A DNA stretch of 9,852 nt from JAVJUS01 sp040220455 (GCA_040220455.1 JAVJUS010000009.1:1-9852), one strand, 5' to 3'; positions 1-7,204 are shown, counted from the first letter of the stretch. Notes: generated from the letters alone by a model not told the origin. Program-made: numbers and translations.

Positions 1-124
1 CGTCGCCGGAGAAGACGGGCAGCTCGACGCCGTCATAGCCCGCCGCCTTGATCGTCTCGAAGGTCCCGTCGTCGATCGTCCACGGCTCGCCGCCGAGGAC
101 GAGCGTATTGAAGCCGATCCGCAC
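1..124 (-). CDS. Sugar phosphate isomerase/epimerase-like protein, N-terminal fragment (runs off left edge)
   Basis: Only the first 41 codons are in the window. The fragment reads V/M-R-I-G-F-N-T-L-V-L-G-G, then a stretch ending with A-G-Y-D-G-V-E-L. This is how xylose-isomerase-like TIM-barrel proteins (sugar phosphate isomerases/epimerases, AP endonuclease 2 superfamily) begin: a first beta strand, a helix with 'I-K-A-A-G-Y', and a second strand carrying the G-V-E motif whose glutamate lies near the metal site. The start is GTG at 122-124, chosen because an AGGGAGGG ribosome binding site lies 7 bases before it and no alternative start is visible upstream. The gene has the same direction as the fds operon but is separated from fdsD by 138 bases, which include a possible promoter, so it is probably a separate unit. 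Substrate and exact reaction cannot be told from 41 residues. Confidence 0.7.
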   Translation of the reverse strand, partial: MRIGFNTLVLGGEPWTIDDGTFETIKAAGYDGVELPVFSGD

Positions 125-145
125 TGTCGCGCCCTCCCTGGAGCA

Positions 146-166
146 CGGCCGGTTCATTGCCGGCCG
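146..166. other. Perfect inverted repeat (7-bp arms, 7-base loop) in the leader of the left-edge gene
   Basis: The arms CGGCCGG and CCGGCCG flank the loop TTCATTG, giving an all-GC 7-bp hairpin. It lies between the end of fdsD and the GTG start of the left-edge gene, about 22 bases before that start. No T-run follows on either strand, so it is not a classic intrinsic terminator. It could end fds transcription weakly, act as a leader hairpin for the isomerase-like gene, or be an operator palindrome. The structure is seen directly; the role is unknown. Confidence 0.5.
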
Positions 167-186
167 CGTCCTTTGACGGGAATGCT

Positions 187-215
187 CGGGTAGGTCTCCG
201 GGGCAGGCAAGTCAA
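187..215 (-). promoter_or_regulatory. Possible promoter for the isomerase-like gene
   Basis: Read on the minus strand, TTGACTT is followed after 14 bases by CCTACCCG. This resembles the alphaproteobacterial housekeeping pattern TTGACGS-N10-14-GCTANAWC, with a good -35 and a partial -10. It would start transcription near 180 and give a leader of roughly 55 bases that includes the hairpin at 146-166. It is a weak prediction from motif likeness only, and the spacer could simply be read through from the fds operon. Confidence 0.35.
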
Positions 216-262
216 ATCGGCGCGGCGGCGCTCGAAAGGGCCACGACCGCCGCCGCCGCGGG

Positions 263-487
263 TCACGCGGGCGCGGCGGCCTCCGTCAGTCGCCGCGCGG
301 CGGCCAGCGCGACGGGCGACAGGCCCGAGTCCGCCCCGCCCGCGATCCGGGCGAGCTCGGCGCGCATGCGCGGGTCCCAGAACTGGCGCATGTGGTCCGC
401 GGTCGCCGCGATCGCCCGCTCCTCGGGATAGGCGGCGAAGAACCCGGCGATCTGGTTGGCCATGGTGACGAGGCGGTCGGCTTGCAT
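263..487 (-). CDS. fdsD: Formate dehydrogenase small accessory subunit FdsD
   Basis: The product is 74 residues, the usual size for FdsD, the last and smallest protein of fdsGBACD operons. Recognisable signatures are L-V-T-M-A-N-Q-I-A-x-F-F near the N-terminus (residues 6-17), F-W-D-P-R-M-R (36-42) and G-L-S-P-x-A-L (55-61). These match the delta-subunit family of NAD-dependent formate dehydrogenases. The ATG at 485-487 was chosen over an upstream in-frame start at 517 because the family begins just before L-V-T-M-A-N-Q and because this start lies only 4 bases after the fdhD stop. In the Rhodobacter enzyme FdsD is needed for the mature active complex; its precise role here is inferred from the family. 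No metal-binding motif is visible. Confidence 0.9.
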   Translation of the reverse strand: MQADRLVTMANQIAGFFAAYPEERAIAATADHMRQFWDPRMRAELARIAGGADSGLSPVALAAARRLTEAAAPA

Positions 488-491
488 CGGT

Positions 492-1319
492 CTAGACGAT
501 CCGTTCCGGGCGGGCATAGAGGTTGAGACGCTCGCCGCGGGCGAAGGCCGCGACGGTCAGGCCGGCATCCTCGGCCAGTTCGACGGCGAGCGAGGTCGGC
601 GCGGAGATGGCGACCAGGACCGGACAGCCGAAGGTCGCCGTCTTCTGCACCATTTCCATGCTGCACCGGCTGGTGACGACGACGAATCCGCCGGCCGGGT
701 CGAGACCGCGCCGGGCGGCGGCGCCGATCGTCTTGTCGAGCGCGTTGTGCCGGCCGACATCCTCGCGCACCACCAGAAGCCGGCCCTCGCGGTCGGCGAA
801 GGCGGCGGCGTGCACCGCGCCGGTCTCCCGGTTCAGCGCCTGGGCCGCCGGCAGGGCGTCGAGCGCCCGGGCCACCGCCTGGGCCCGGATCGTGGCGTTC
901 ACCGTCGCGACGGGCAGCGGGCGCAGCGCCTGCTCGATCTCCGCGACGCCGCACAGGCCACAGCCCGTGCGCCCCTCCATGTTGCGCGCCCGGCCCGACA
1001 GCGCGGCCGCGCGTTCTCCCGGAATGTCGATGCCCAGGCTGTAGCCCACGCCCTTCGGCGTCGCGCGCACGGCCGCGATCTCCGAGGCGTCGGCGACGAT
1101 GCCCTCCGAGATCGTGAAGCCGTAGGCGAAATCCTCCAGGTCGCCCGGCGTCGCCATCATCACCGCGTGGCTGGCGCAGTTGTAGAGGAAGGCGACCGGC
1201 GCCTCGACCGCCAGCCGGTCGTCGTCGGCGCGCCGGTCGGCCCCGGCGATCCGCTCGACGGCGGCGCGGGCCAGCGCCCGGTGAGGGCCCGGCCGCGCGG
1301 GGGCGGCGTCGACGGTCAT
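492..1319 (-). CDS. fdhD: Formate dehydrogenase accessory sulfurtransferase FdhD (FdsC)
   Basis: This 275-residue protein belongs to the FdhD/FdsC family, which binds the bis-MGD cofactor and passes sulfur from a cysteine desulfurase to it before insertion into the formate dehydrogenase catalytic subunit. Visible family marks are the early E-A-P-V-A-F-L-Y-N (39-47), the loop G-C-G-L-C-G with Cys120 and Cys123 (the pair equivalent to E. coli Cys121/Cys124), E-D-V-G-R-H-N-A-L-D-K (186-196) and T-S-R-C-S-M-E-M-V-Q-K (216-226). Both loop cysteines are kept, so sulfur transfer is plausible. The ATG at 1317-1319 overlaps the fdsA stop as ATGA and has a GGAGG ribosome binding site 7 bases before it, inside fdsA. 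The cytoplasmic enzyme has no signal peptide. Identification is firm; the name fdsC fits equally well because of its operon position. Confidence 0.96.
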   Translation of the reverse strand: MTVDAAPARPGPHRALARAAVERIAGADRRADDDRLAVEAPVAFLYNCASHAVMMATPGDLEDFAYGFTISEGIVADASEIAAVRATPKGVGYSLGIDIPGERAAALSGRARNMEGRTGCGLCGVAEIEQALRPLPVATVNATIRAQAVARALDALPAAQALNRETGAVHAAAFADREGRLLVVREDVGRHNALDKTIGAAARRGLDPAGGFVVVTSRCSMEMVQKTATFGCPVLVAISAPTSLAVELAEDAGLTVAAFARGERLNLYARPERIV

Positions 1320-4159
1320 TCCGCGGCCTCCACCTTGCCCACCTTCGTCGTCGCGCGGCGGAAGACGTCGTGCTCGGCCTGCCAGTCCGACCAGCGGTTG
1401 GTCTGCCGGACCTCGACCGCCGTCACCTTGTATTCCGGACAGTTGGTGGCCCAGTCCGAATGCTCGGTGGTCACCACGTTGGCGCCGGATTCGGGATGGT
1501 GGAAGGTGGTGTAGACCACGCCCGGCTGGACCCGGTCGGAGATCCGGGCCCGCAGGGCCGTCTCGCCGGTCCGGCTGATCAGGGCGACCCGGTCGCCGTC
1601 GCGGATGCCCCGGTTCTCGGCGTCGTGGGCGTGGATGTCGAGCACGTCCTCGGCATGCCAGACGGGGTTTTCCGTGCGTCGCGACTGGGCGCCGACATTG
1701 TACTGGGTCAGGATCCGCCCGGTCGTCAGCAGCAGCGGGAAGCGCGGGCCCGTGCGCTCCTCCGTCGGGACATAGGCGGTGATCATCAGCTTGCCCTTGC
1801 CGCGCGCGAAGCCGCCGACATGCATGACCGGCGTGCCCTCCGGCGCGGCGTCGTTGCACGGCCACTGCACGCTGCCGACCCGGTCGAGCCGGTCGTAGCT
1901 CACCCCGGCGAAGGTCGGCGTCAGCCGCGCGATCTCGTCCATGATCTCCGACGGATGGTCGTAGTGCATGGGGTAGCCCAGCGCGTTCGACAGGGCGACC
2001 GTCACCTCCCAGTCGGCCATGCCGGCGAGCGGCTTGATCGCCCGGCGCACCCGGTTGATGCGACGCTCGGCGTTGGTGAAGGTGCCGTCCTTCTCCAGGA
2101 ACGACGCGCCCGGCAGGAAGACATGGGCATAGGACGCGGTCTCGTTCAGGAACAGGTCCTGGACGACGACGCACTCCATCGCCTCCAGCGCCGCGGTGAC
2201 GTGCTTGGTGTTCGGGTCGGACTGGGCGATGTCCTCGCCCTGGACGTAGAGGCCCTTGAACGACCCGTCGATCGCCGCGTCGAGCATGTTTGGAATGCGC
2301 AGGCCCGGCTCCGGGTCCAGCTCGACGCCCCAGGCCGCCTCGAACAGCGCGCGCGTGGCGTCGTCGGAGACATGGCGGTAGCCCGGAAGCTCGTGCGGGA
2401 ACGAGCCCATGTCGCACGAGCCCTGGACGTTGTTCTGGCCGCGCAGCGGGTTGATGCCGACGCCGGGCTCGCCGAGATTGCCGGTCGCCATGGCCAGGTT
2501 CGCCATGCCCATGACCATGGTCGTGCCCTGGCTGTGCTCGGTCACGCCCAGGCCGTAGTAGATCGCCGCCCGGCCGCCGCCGGCGTAAAGGCGCGCCGCC
2601 GCGCGCACGCTCTCCGCCGGCACGCCGGTCACCGCCTCGGTCTCCTCCGGGGCGTTCTCCGGGCGCAGGATGAACTCCCGCCAGACCGCCAGGTCCTCCT
2701 GGTCGCAGCGCTCGGCGACGAAGGCCTCGTCCATCAGCCCTTCGCTCACCACCACATGGGCCAGCGCGTTGACCAGCGCGACATTGGTGCCGGGGCGGAG
2801 CTGCAGGTGATGCGCGGCCTTCACGTGCGGCGTGCGCACTAGGTCGATCCGGCGCGGGTCGATGACGATCAGCTTGGCGCCCTGGCGCAGCCGGCGCTTC
2901 ATCTGCGAGGCGAAGACCGGGTGGGCGTCGGTCGGGTTGGCGCCGATGACGACGATGACATCCGACTCCATGACGGAGTCGAAGTCCTGCGTGCCGGCCG
3001 AGGTGCCGAACGCGGTCTTCAGGCCGTAGCCGGTCGGCGAATGGCACACCCGCGCGCAGGTGTCGGTGTTGTTGTTGCCGAAGGCGGCGCGGACCAGCTT
3101 CTGGACCAGATAGGTCTCCTCGTTGGTGCAGCGCGAGCTGGTGATCCCGCCGACCGCGCCGCGGCCGTGGCGCGCCTGGATGCGCGTGAACTCCGAGGCG
3201 ACGTGGCCGATCGCCTCCTCCCAGCTCACCTCGCGCCAGGGTTCGTGGATCGAGGCGCGGACCATCGGCTTGGTGACGCGCTCCGGGTGGGTGGCGTAGC
3301 CCCAGGCGAAGCGGCCCTTGACGCAGGAGTGGCCGTGATTGGCCTTGCCGTCCTTGTGCGGCGTCATGCGCACGACCCGGTCGCCCTGCAGCTCGGCGAC
3401 GAAGGAGCAGCCGACGCCGCAATAGGCGCAGGTCGTCGCCACTTCGCGCTCGGGCTGGCCCTGCTCGACGACGCTCTTCTCCATCAGCGTCGCGGTCGGG
3501 CAGGCCGCCACGCAGGCGCCGCAGGACACGCATTCCGAGCCCAGAAAGTCCTCGTCCATGCCGGCGGCGACATGGGAGGCGAAGCCGCGCCCGTCGATCG
3601 TCAGCGCGAAGGTGCCCTGCTGCTCCTCGCAGGCGCGCACGCAGCGCGAGCAGACGATGCATTTCGACGGGTCGAAGGTGAAATACGGGTTGGACTCGTC
3701 CTTTTCAGCCTCCAGGTGGTTGGCGCCGTCGAAGCCGTAGCGCACCTCGCGCAGGCCGACCGCCCCCGCCATGTCCTGCAGCTCGCAGTCGCCGTTGGCC
3801 GAGCAGGTCAGGCAGTCGAGCGGGTGGTCGCTGATATAAAGCTCCATCACCCCGCGGCGCAGCTTCGCCAGCCGGTCGGTCTGGGTGGCGACCTTCATGC
3901 CGGGCTCGACCGACGTCGTGCAGGAGGCCGGTGTGCCGCGCTTGCCCTCGATCTCGACCAGGCACAGCCGGCACGACCCGAAAGCCTCCAGCGTGTCCGT
4001 GGCGCACAGCTTGGGCACCTTCACGCCCGCCAGCGCGGCGGCGCGCATGACCGAGGTGCCCTCGGGCACCCGCACCGCCATGCCGTCGATCTCGAGCTGG
4101 ACGGTCGCCTCTCCGGGGCGCGCGGGCGTGCCGTAATCGGGGTTCAGGCTCGCGGTCAT
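1316..4159 (-). CDS. fdsA: NAD-dependent formate dehydrogenase alpha subunit, molybdenum catalytic subunit FdsA
   Basis: This 947-residue subunit oxidises formate to CO2 at a Mo-bis-MGD centre and passes electrons to FdsB. Cofactor sites in order: an N-terminal [2Fe-2S] ferredoxin domain (Cys52, 63, 66, 80); a His-ligated [4Fe-4S] site in D-H-P-L-D-C-L-T-C (His112, Cys116, 119, 125); two ferredoxin-type [4Fe-4S] sites (Cys167, 170, 173, 177 and Cys210, 213, 216, 220); and the [4Fe-4S] site next to the Mo domain (Cys244, 247, 251, 279), followed by Lys281 in C-V-K-G-R-F. The active site has Cys372-His373 in R-V-C-H-S-P and Arg573 in P-L-R-G-Q-N-N. Both are offset by 14 from Rhodobacter capsulatus Cys386 and Arg587, as I recall that numbering, so the N-terminus is slightly shorter. 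It uses cysteine, not selenocysteine. The C-terminal dinucleotide-binding domain spans about residues 805-920. There is no Tat signal, so it is cytoplasmic. The start overlaps the fdsB stop as ATGA. Confidence 0.98.
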   Translation of the reverse strand: MTASLNPDYGTPARPGEATVQLEIDGMAVRVPEGTSVMRAAALAGVKVPKLCATDTLEAFGSCRLCLVEIEGKRGTPASCTTSVEPGMKVATQTDRLAKLRRGVMELYISDHPLDCLTCSANGDCELQDMAGAVGLREVRYGFDGANHLEAEKDESNPYFTFDPSKCIVCSRCVRACEEQQGTFALTIDGRGFASHVAAGMDEDFLGSECVSCGACVAACPTATLMEKSVVEQGQPEREVATTCAYCGVGCSFVAELQGDRVVRMTPHKDGKANHGHSCVKGRFAWGYATHPERVTKPMVRASIHEPWREVSWEEAIGHVASEFTRIQARHGRGAVGGITSSRCTNEETYLVQKLVRAAFGNNNTDTCARVCHSPTGYGLKTAFGTSAGTQDFDSVMESDVIVVIGANPTDAHPVFASQMKRRLRQGAKLIVIDPRRIDLVRTPHVKAAHHLQLRPGTNVALVNALAHVVVSEGLMDEAFVAERCDQEDLAVWREFILRPENAPEETEAVTGVPAESVRAAARLYAGGGRAAIYYGLGVTEHSQGTTMVMGMANLAMATGNLGEPGVGINPLRGQNNVQGSCDMGSFPHELPGYRHVSDDATRALFEAAWGVELDPEPGLRIPNMLDAAIDGSFKGLYVQGEDIAQSDPNTKHVTAALEAMECVVVQDLFLNETASYAHVFLPGASFLEKDGTFTNAERRINRVRRAIKPLAGMADWEVTVALSNALGYPMHYDHPSEIMDEIARLTPTFAGVSYDRLDRVGSVQWPCNDAAPEGTPVMHVGGFARGKGKLMITAYVPTEERTGPRFPLLLTTGRILTQYNVGAQSRRTENPVWHAEDVLDIHAHDAENRGIRDGDRVALISRTGETALRARISDRVQPGVVYTTFHHPESGANVVTTEHSDWATNCPEYKVTAVEVRQTNRWSDWQAEHDVFRRATTKVGKVEAAE

Positions 4160-5718
4160 GACAGGGTCCGTTCGGGTTCGGGCGCGGCCGCCGGGGCGGT
4201 CGCGAAGTCCTCGGGGAAGTGGTCGAGCGCGGAGAGCACCGGCATCGGCGTCAGCCCGCCCAGCGCGCAGAGCGAGCCGTCGCGCATGACCTCGCAGAGG
4301 TCGCGGACCAGATCGATCGCCTCGCCCGGCCGCTCGCCGCGGATCACTCGGTCGAGCGTCTCGACCCCGCGGGTCGAGCCGAGCCGGCAGGGCGTGCACT
4401 TGCCGCAGGACTCGATGGCGCAGAACTCGAGCGCGAAGCGGGCCTGGCGCAGCATGTCCACGCTGTCGTCGAAGACGACGACGCCGCCATGGCCGATCAT
4501 CCCGCCGCGCGCGGCGAAGGCCTCGTAGTCGAAGGCGGTGTCGAGCCTGTCCACCGGCCAGTAGGCGCCCAGCGGCCCGCCGACCTGGACCGCGCGCACC
4601 GGCCGGCCGGTGAGGGTGCCGCCGCCGTACTCCTCGACGATCTCGCGCAGGCTCAGCCCGAAGGCCCGCTCGATCAGCCCGCCCCGCGCGACGTTGCCGG
4701 CGAGCTGGATCGGCATCGTGCCGCGCGACCGGCCGGTGCCGTAGTCGCGGTAGAATGCCGCGCCTTCCGCCAGGATGGTCGGCACGGCGGCGAGCGAGAG
4801 CACGTTGTTGACCACCGTCGGCCGGCCGAACAGCCCTTCGATCGCGGGCAGCGGCGGCTTCGCGCGGACCTCGCCGCGCCGGCCCTCCAGGCTCTCCAGC
4901 AGCGAGGTCTCCTCGCCGCAGATATAGGCGCCCGCGCCCAGCCGAATCTCCATGTCGAAGGCCCGGCCGCTGCCGAGCACGTCGCCGCCCAGCAGGCCGG
5001 CCGCGCGCGCCGTCTCGACCGCCGCCGACAGCCGGCGATGGGCGTGCGGGTATTCCGAGCGCAGATAGACGAAGCCCGTCTCCGCCCCGACCGCCAGCCC
5101 GGCGATGATCATGCCCTCGATCAGCAGGAAGGGATCGCCCTCCATCAGCATGCGGTCGGCGAAGGTGCCGCTGTCGCCCTCGTCGGCGTTGCAGACGATG
5201 TATTTCCGGGCCGCCGGCGCGTCGGCGACCGTGCGCCACTTGACGCCGGTCGGAAAGCCCGCCCCGCCGCGGCCGCGCAGGCCGGATTCGGTCACCTCCG
5301 CGACGATGTCGCCCGGCCCCATGGCGAGCGCCCGACGCAGCCCCGCGAGCCCGCCATGGGCCTCGTAGTCGGCCAGGCTCGCCGGATCGACGACGCCGCA
5401 GCGCGCGAAGGTCAGGCGCTGCTGGTTCGCCAGATACGGGATGTCCTCGACCAGCCCGACGCAGCGCGGATGCCGCGCGCCCTCCGCCAGGATCCCCGGT
5501 ACGTCCGCCGGCCCCACCGGGCCGAAGCCCAGGCGCCCTTCGGGCGTGTCGATCTCGACGAGGGGCTCCAGCCAGAACAGCCCGCGCGAGCCGGTGCGCA
5601 CGAGCGTCGCGTCGACCGCGCCGTCCGCGATCGCCTGGGCGACGGCTTGCGCCACGGCCTCGGCGCCGACCGACAGCGCCGCCGCGTCGCCGGGAACGAA
5701 GATGCGTCGCGCGCTCAT
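4156..5718 (-). CDS. fdsB: NAD-dependent formate dehydrogenase beta subunit, FMN/NAD-binding diaphorase subunit FdsB
   Basis: The 520-residue product is a NuoF-like flavoprotein that takes electrons from FdsA through iron-sulfur clusters and FMN and reduces NAD+. Residues 1-110 form a thioredoxin-like N-terminal region resembling a NuoE domain but without its full cysteine set. The nucleotide-binding loop G-R-G-G-A-G-F-P-T-G-V-K-W lies at 149-161, the FMN site C-N-A-D-E-G-D-S-G-T-F at 176-186, and G-A-Y-I-C-G-E-E-T-S at 263-272. The [4Fe-4S] ligands are Cys438, 441 and 444 in S-C-G-K-C-T-P-C-R, with Cys484. The ATG at 5716-5718 overlaps the fdsG stop (ATGA) and has a GGGAGAG/GGTGG stretch before it. 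A longer open frame extends upstream, but it lies over fdsG and lacks family residues. The C-terminal tail after residue 500 is Ala/Pro-rich and probably disordered. Confidence 0.97.
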   Translation of the reverse strand: MSARRIFVPGDAAALSVGAEAVAQAVAQAIADGAVDATLVRTGSRGLFWLEPLVEIDTPEGRLGFGPVGPADVPGILAEGARHPRCVGLVEDIPYLANQQRLTFARCGVVDPASLADYEAHGGLAGLRRALAMGPGDIVAEVTESGLRGRGGAGFPTGVKWRTVADAPAARKYIVCNADEGDSGTFADRMLMEGDPFLLIEGMIIAGLAVGAETGFVYLRSEYPHAHRRLSAAVETARAAGLLGGDVLGSGRAFDMEIRLGAGAYICGEETSLLESLEGRRGEVRAKPPLPAIEGLFGRPTVVNNVLSLAAVPTILAEGAAFYRDYGTGRSRGTMPIQLAGNVARGGLIERAFGLSLREIVEEYGGGTLTGRPVRAVQVGGPLGAYWPVDRLDTAFDYEAFAARGGMIGHGGVVVFDDSVDMLRQARFALEFCAIESCGKCTPCRLGSTRGVETLDRVIRGERPGEAIDLVRDLCEVMRDGSLCALGGLTPMPVLSALDHFPEDFATAPAAAPEPERTLS

Positions 5719-6188
5719 GAAACCACCCGCTCTCCCGCGCGCTCCACGACCATGTCCGCATCGGCGCGGCCGAGCAGGTCGCCGTCGACCATCGCCGCCG
5801 GCGAGAGCGCGCAGTTGCCCAGGCAGTAAACGGCCTCGACCGTGAACCCGGCACCGGCGTCGGCCTGTGCCTTCAAGGTCTCGTAGAGCCGTTCGCCGCC
5901 GAGCGACTGACACGCCTCCGCCCGGCACACCTTGACCACCGCGCCTTGCGGCGGGGTCCGGCGGAAGTCGTGGTAGAACGAGACCACGCCGTGCACCTCC
6001 GCCCGCGACAGGTTGAGCACGTCGGCGATGACCGGCACCGCGCGCTCGTCGACATGGCCGAAGCGGTCGTTGACCGCGTGCAGGACGGGCAGCAGCGGAC
6101 CGTCGAGCCGCTTCAGCGACTCCGCGATGCCGCGGACGAGGTCTGGATCGAAGGCGTTCACGGGCGGCATCTCTCGGGCCGATGTCAT
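5715..6188 (-). CDS. fdsG: NAD-dependent formate dehydrogenase gamma subunit, [2Fe-2S] protein FdsG
   Basis: The 157-residue product is a NuoE-like thioredoxin-fold ferredoxin that works with FdsB in the diaphorase part of the formate dehydrogenase. The [2Fe-2S] ligands are Cys88 and Cys93 (C-R-A-E-A-C) and Cys122 and Cys126 (C-L-G-N-C), the C-x4-C ... C-x3-C pattern of the family. L-L-P-V-L-H-A-V-N (32-40), A-E-V-H-G-V-V-S-F-Y (63-72) and E-A-V-Y-C-L-G-N-C (118-126) are also typical. The start is uncertain. ATG at 6188 has GAGAG 8 bases before it and is used here. GTG at 6197, ATG at 6170 and GTG at 6161 (with its own GAGAG 9 bases before) are alternatives. The residues before about 12 are not conserved, so the core does not decide. 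It is the first structural gene of the operon, 95 bases after lysR. Confidence 0.95.
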   Translation of the reverse strand: MTSAREMPPVNAFDPDLVRGIAESLKRLDGPLLPVLHAVNDRFGHVDERAVPVIADVLNLSRAEVHGVVSFYHDFRRTPPQGAVVKVCRAEACQSLGGERLYETLKAQADAGAGFTVEAVYCLGNCALSPAAMVDGDLLGRADADMVVERAGERVVS

Positions 6189-6220
6189 AACCGGCACTCT
6201 CTACCCGCGAAAAAATGCGA

Positions 6221-6236
6221 GCAAACGACTTTTTGC
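6221..6236. promoter_or_regulatory. Second inverted repeat, possible LysR activation site
   Basis: On the minus strand GCAAA-AAGTCG-TTTGC has perfect 5-bp arms. Its centre is about 24 bases, a little over two helical turns, closer to fdsG than the centre of the larger dyad, the usual spacing between recognition and activation sites of LysR-type regulators. The arms are short and A/T-rich, so chance is possible. Confidence 0.35.
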
Positions 6237-6243
6237 GAATTCA

Positions 6244-6262
6244 TGATCGATAATACCGATCA
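6244..6262. promoter_or_regulatory. LysR-type operator candidate, perfect 19-bp dyad with T-N11-A core
   Basis: TGATCG-ATAATAC-CGATCA has perfect 6-bp arms around a 7-base centre. Its inner part reads ATCG-N7-CGAT, which contains the T-N11-A core with flanking dyad symmetry that defines LysR-type operators. It lies in the only short AT-rich spacer of the operon, directly between the lysR gene and fdsG, with its centre 65 bases before the chosen fdsG start. The natural reading is that the adjacent LysR protein binds here to control fdsGBACD. The motif is seen directly; binding is inferred. Confidence 0.65.
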
Positions 6263-6283
6263 AGAAGACGTCGGGATGTAATC

Positions 6284-7204
6284 CTAAGAAGACGCCTGCA
6301 TGGCCGACCGAATCCGCTCTTCGATCCCGGCGGCGAGCGCGGTCTTGACGAAGGCGTCGACGAGCGGCGGCATCGGGTCCTGGCGGCGCACGACCATGCC
6401 GATGCTCGACGCGCGCTCCGGCTCGACCAGCGGCAGGGCGCGCGTGCCGGGCGGCGTGCCGAAGACCCACAGGAAGTTGTCGGGCAGCACGCTCGACCAT
6501 TCCCCGGTGCGGATGTGGGAGCACAGGGTCATGACCGAATTGGTCTCGGCATGGGCGTTGGGCGTGCGGTCGACGCTGGCGAAGACGGAATCGAGAATGC
6601 GCCGGTTCTGCATGTCGGGCGTCAGCAGGCAGAGCGGCGTGTCCGCTGCCTCGGTCCAGGTCACCGAGCGCCGATCGCGGAACGGCCCCGTCGCCGGCGT
6701 CAGCAGGATGTAGCGCTCGGGGTAGAGCGGATACGTGGCCACGCCGTGCAGCGGCTCGTTGTCGAGATAGGTGATCCCGACATCGAGGGCGAATTCGTCG
6801 AGCATGCGCTGGATCTCGTTGGAGGTCCGCGACAGGATGCGCAAGGTGACGTTCGGGTGACCACGGGCGAGCGGCGTGGTCAGCAACCCGATCGTCGGCA
6901 GCGCGGTGGGGATGACGCCGATCGCGATCTCGCCGGCGAGCTCGCCCCGCAGCATGCCGATCCGCTGGTCGAGCTCCTCGCGCTCGGCGACCACGCGCTT
7001 GGCCCAGTCGAGCAGGACGCGCCCCTCCGGCGTGAAGCCCTTGAAGCGCTTGTCCCGCTCGATCAGCGGCGCGCCGATCTCGTGCTCGAGCTGGCGGATC
7101 GCCGCCGACAGCGTCGACTGGGTGACGTGGCAGACCTCCGCCGCGCGCCCGAAATGCTCCTCGCGGGCCAGCACGACGAAATATCCCAGATGGCGCAGAT
7201 GCAT
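6284..7204 (-). CDS. LysR-family transcriptional regulator, probable regulator of the fds operon
   Basis: The 306-residue product has the standard LysR-type layout and length. An N-terminal winged helix-turn-helix (residues 1-60) carries H-L-G-Y-F-V-V-L-A-R-E-E-H-F-G-R-A-A and V-T-Q-S-T-L-S-A-A-I-R-Q-L-E, and a linker helix follows at about 60-90. The effector-binding domain starts near G-E-I-A-I-G-V-I-P (91-99) and runs to the end. The ATG at 7202-7204 was preferred over an in-frame ATG at 7249 because LysR proteins begin just before the M-x-L-R-H-L-x-Y-F motif; the extra 15 residues would be an Arg-rich GC artefact. The gene lies immediately upstream of fdsG in the same direction, and a LysR operator-like dyad sits in the gap. 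By position it probably controls formate dehydrogenase, perhaps sensing formate, but the effector cannot be read from the sequence. Confidence 0.93.
   Translation of the reverse strand: MHLRHLGYFVVLAREEHFGRAAEVCHVTQSTLSAAIRQLEHEIGAPLIERDKRFKGFTPEGRVLLDWAKRVVAEREELDQRIGMLRGELAGEIAIGVIPTALPTIGLLTTPLARGHPNVTLRILSRTSNEIQRMLDEFALDVGITYLDNEPLHGVATYPLYPERYILLTPATGPFRDRRSVTWTEAADTPLCLLTPDMQNRRILDSVFASVDRTPNAHAETNSVMTLCSHIRTGEWSSVLPDNFLWVFGTPPGTRALPLVEPERASSIGMVVRRQDPMPPLVDAFVKTALAAGIEERIRSAMQASS

Larger units (their letters stand above)
6189..6283 (-). promoter_or_regulatory. lysR-fdsG intergenic region, likely fds operon promoter region
   Basis: This 95-base spacer is about 45% GC by hand count, clearly lower than the GC-rich genes on both sides, as expected for a promoter. 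Read on the minus strand it carries, in order: the dyad at 6244-6262, a second inverted repeat GCAAA-N6-TTTGC at 6221-6236, and a weak promoter-like pair TTTGCTC-N13-GGTAGAGA at 6198-6225. If transcription began near 6190, the first dyad would be centred near -63 and the second near -38, matching the usual LysR-type recognition and activation sites. The sequence elements are seen; promoter activity is inferred. Confidence 0.55.

Noticed and set aside
2226..3050. Possible selenocysteine or broken catalytic site in the formate dehydrogenase alpha subunit
   Set aside because: The active-site codon in R-V-C-H-S-P is an ordinary cysteine codon, and the whole frame is open with all cluster ligands present. 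No in-frame TGA or frameshift was seen.
2921..5829. Several long open frames on the plus strand opposite fdsA and fdsB (for example 2921-4528 and 4219-5829)
   Set aside because: They are antisense shadows common in high-GC genomes. Their translations are rich in Arg, Ala, Gly, His and Asp with no recognisable domain, and the minus-strand genes explain the region fully.
1316..5854. Apparent very long reading frame joining part of fdsG/fdsB in another frame to FdsA
   Set aside because: The sequence before the FdsA ATG at 4159 is low-complexity Arg/Ala/Gly text lying over fdsB in another frame and has no family motifs; fdsB covers that stretch with all its motifs intact.
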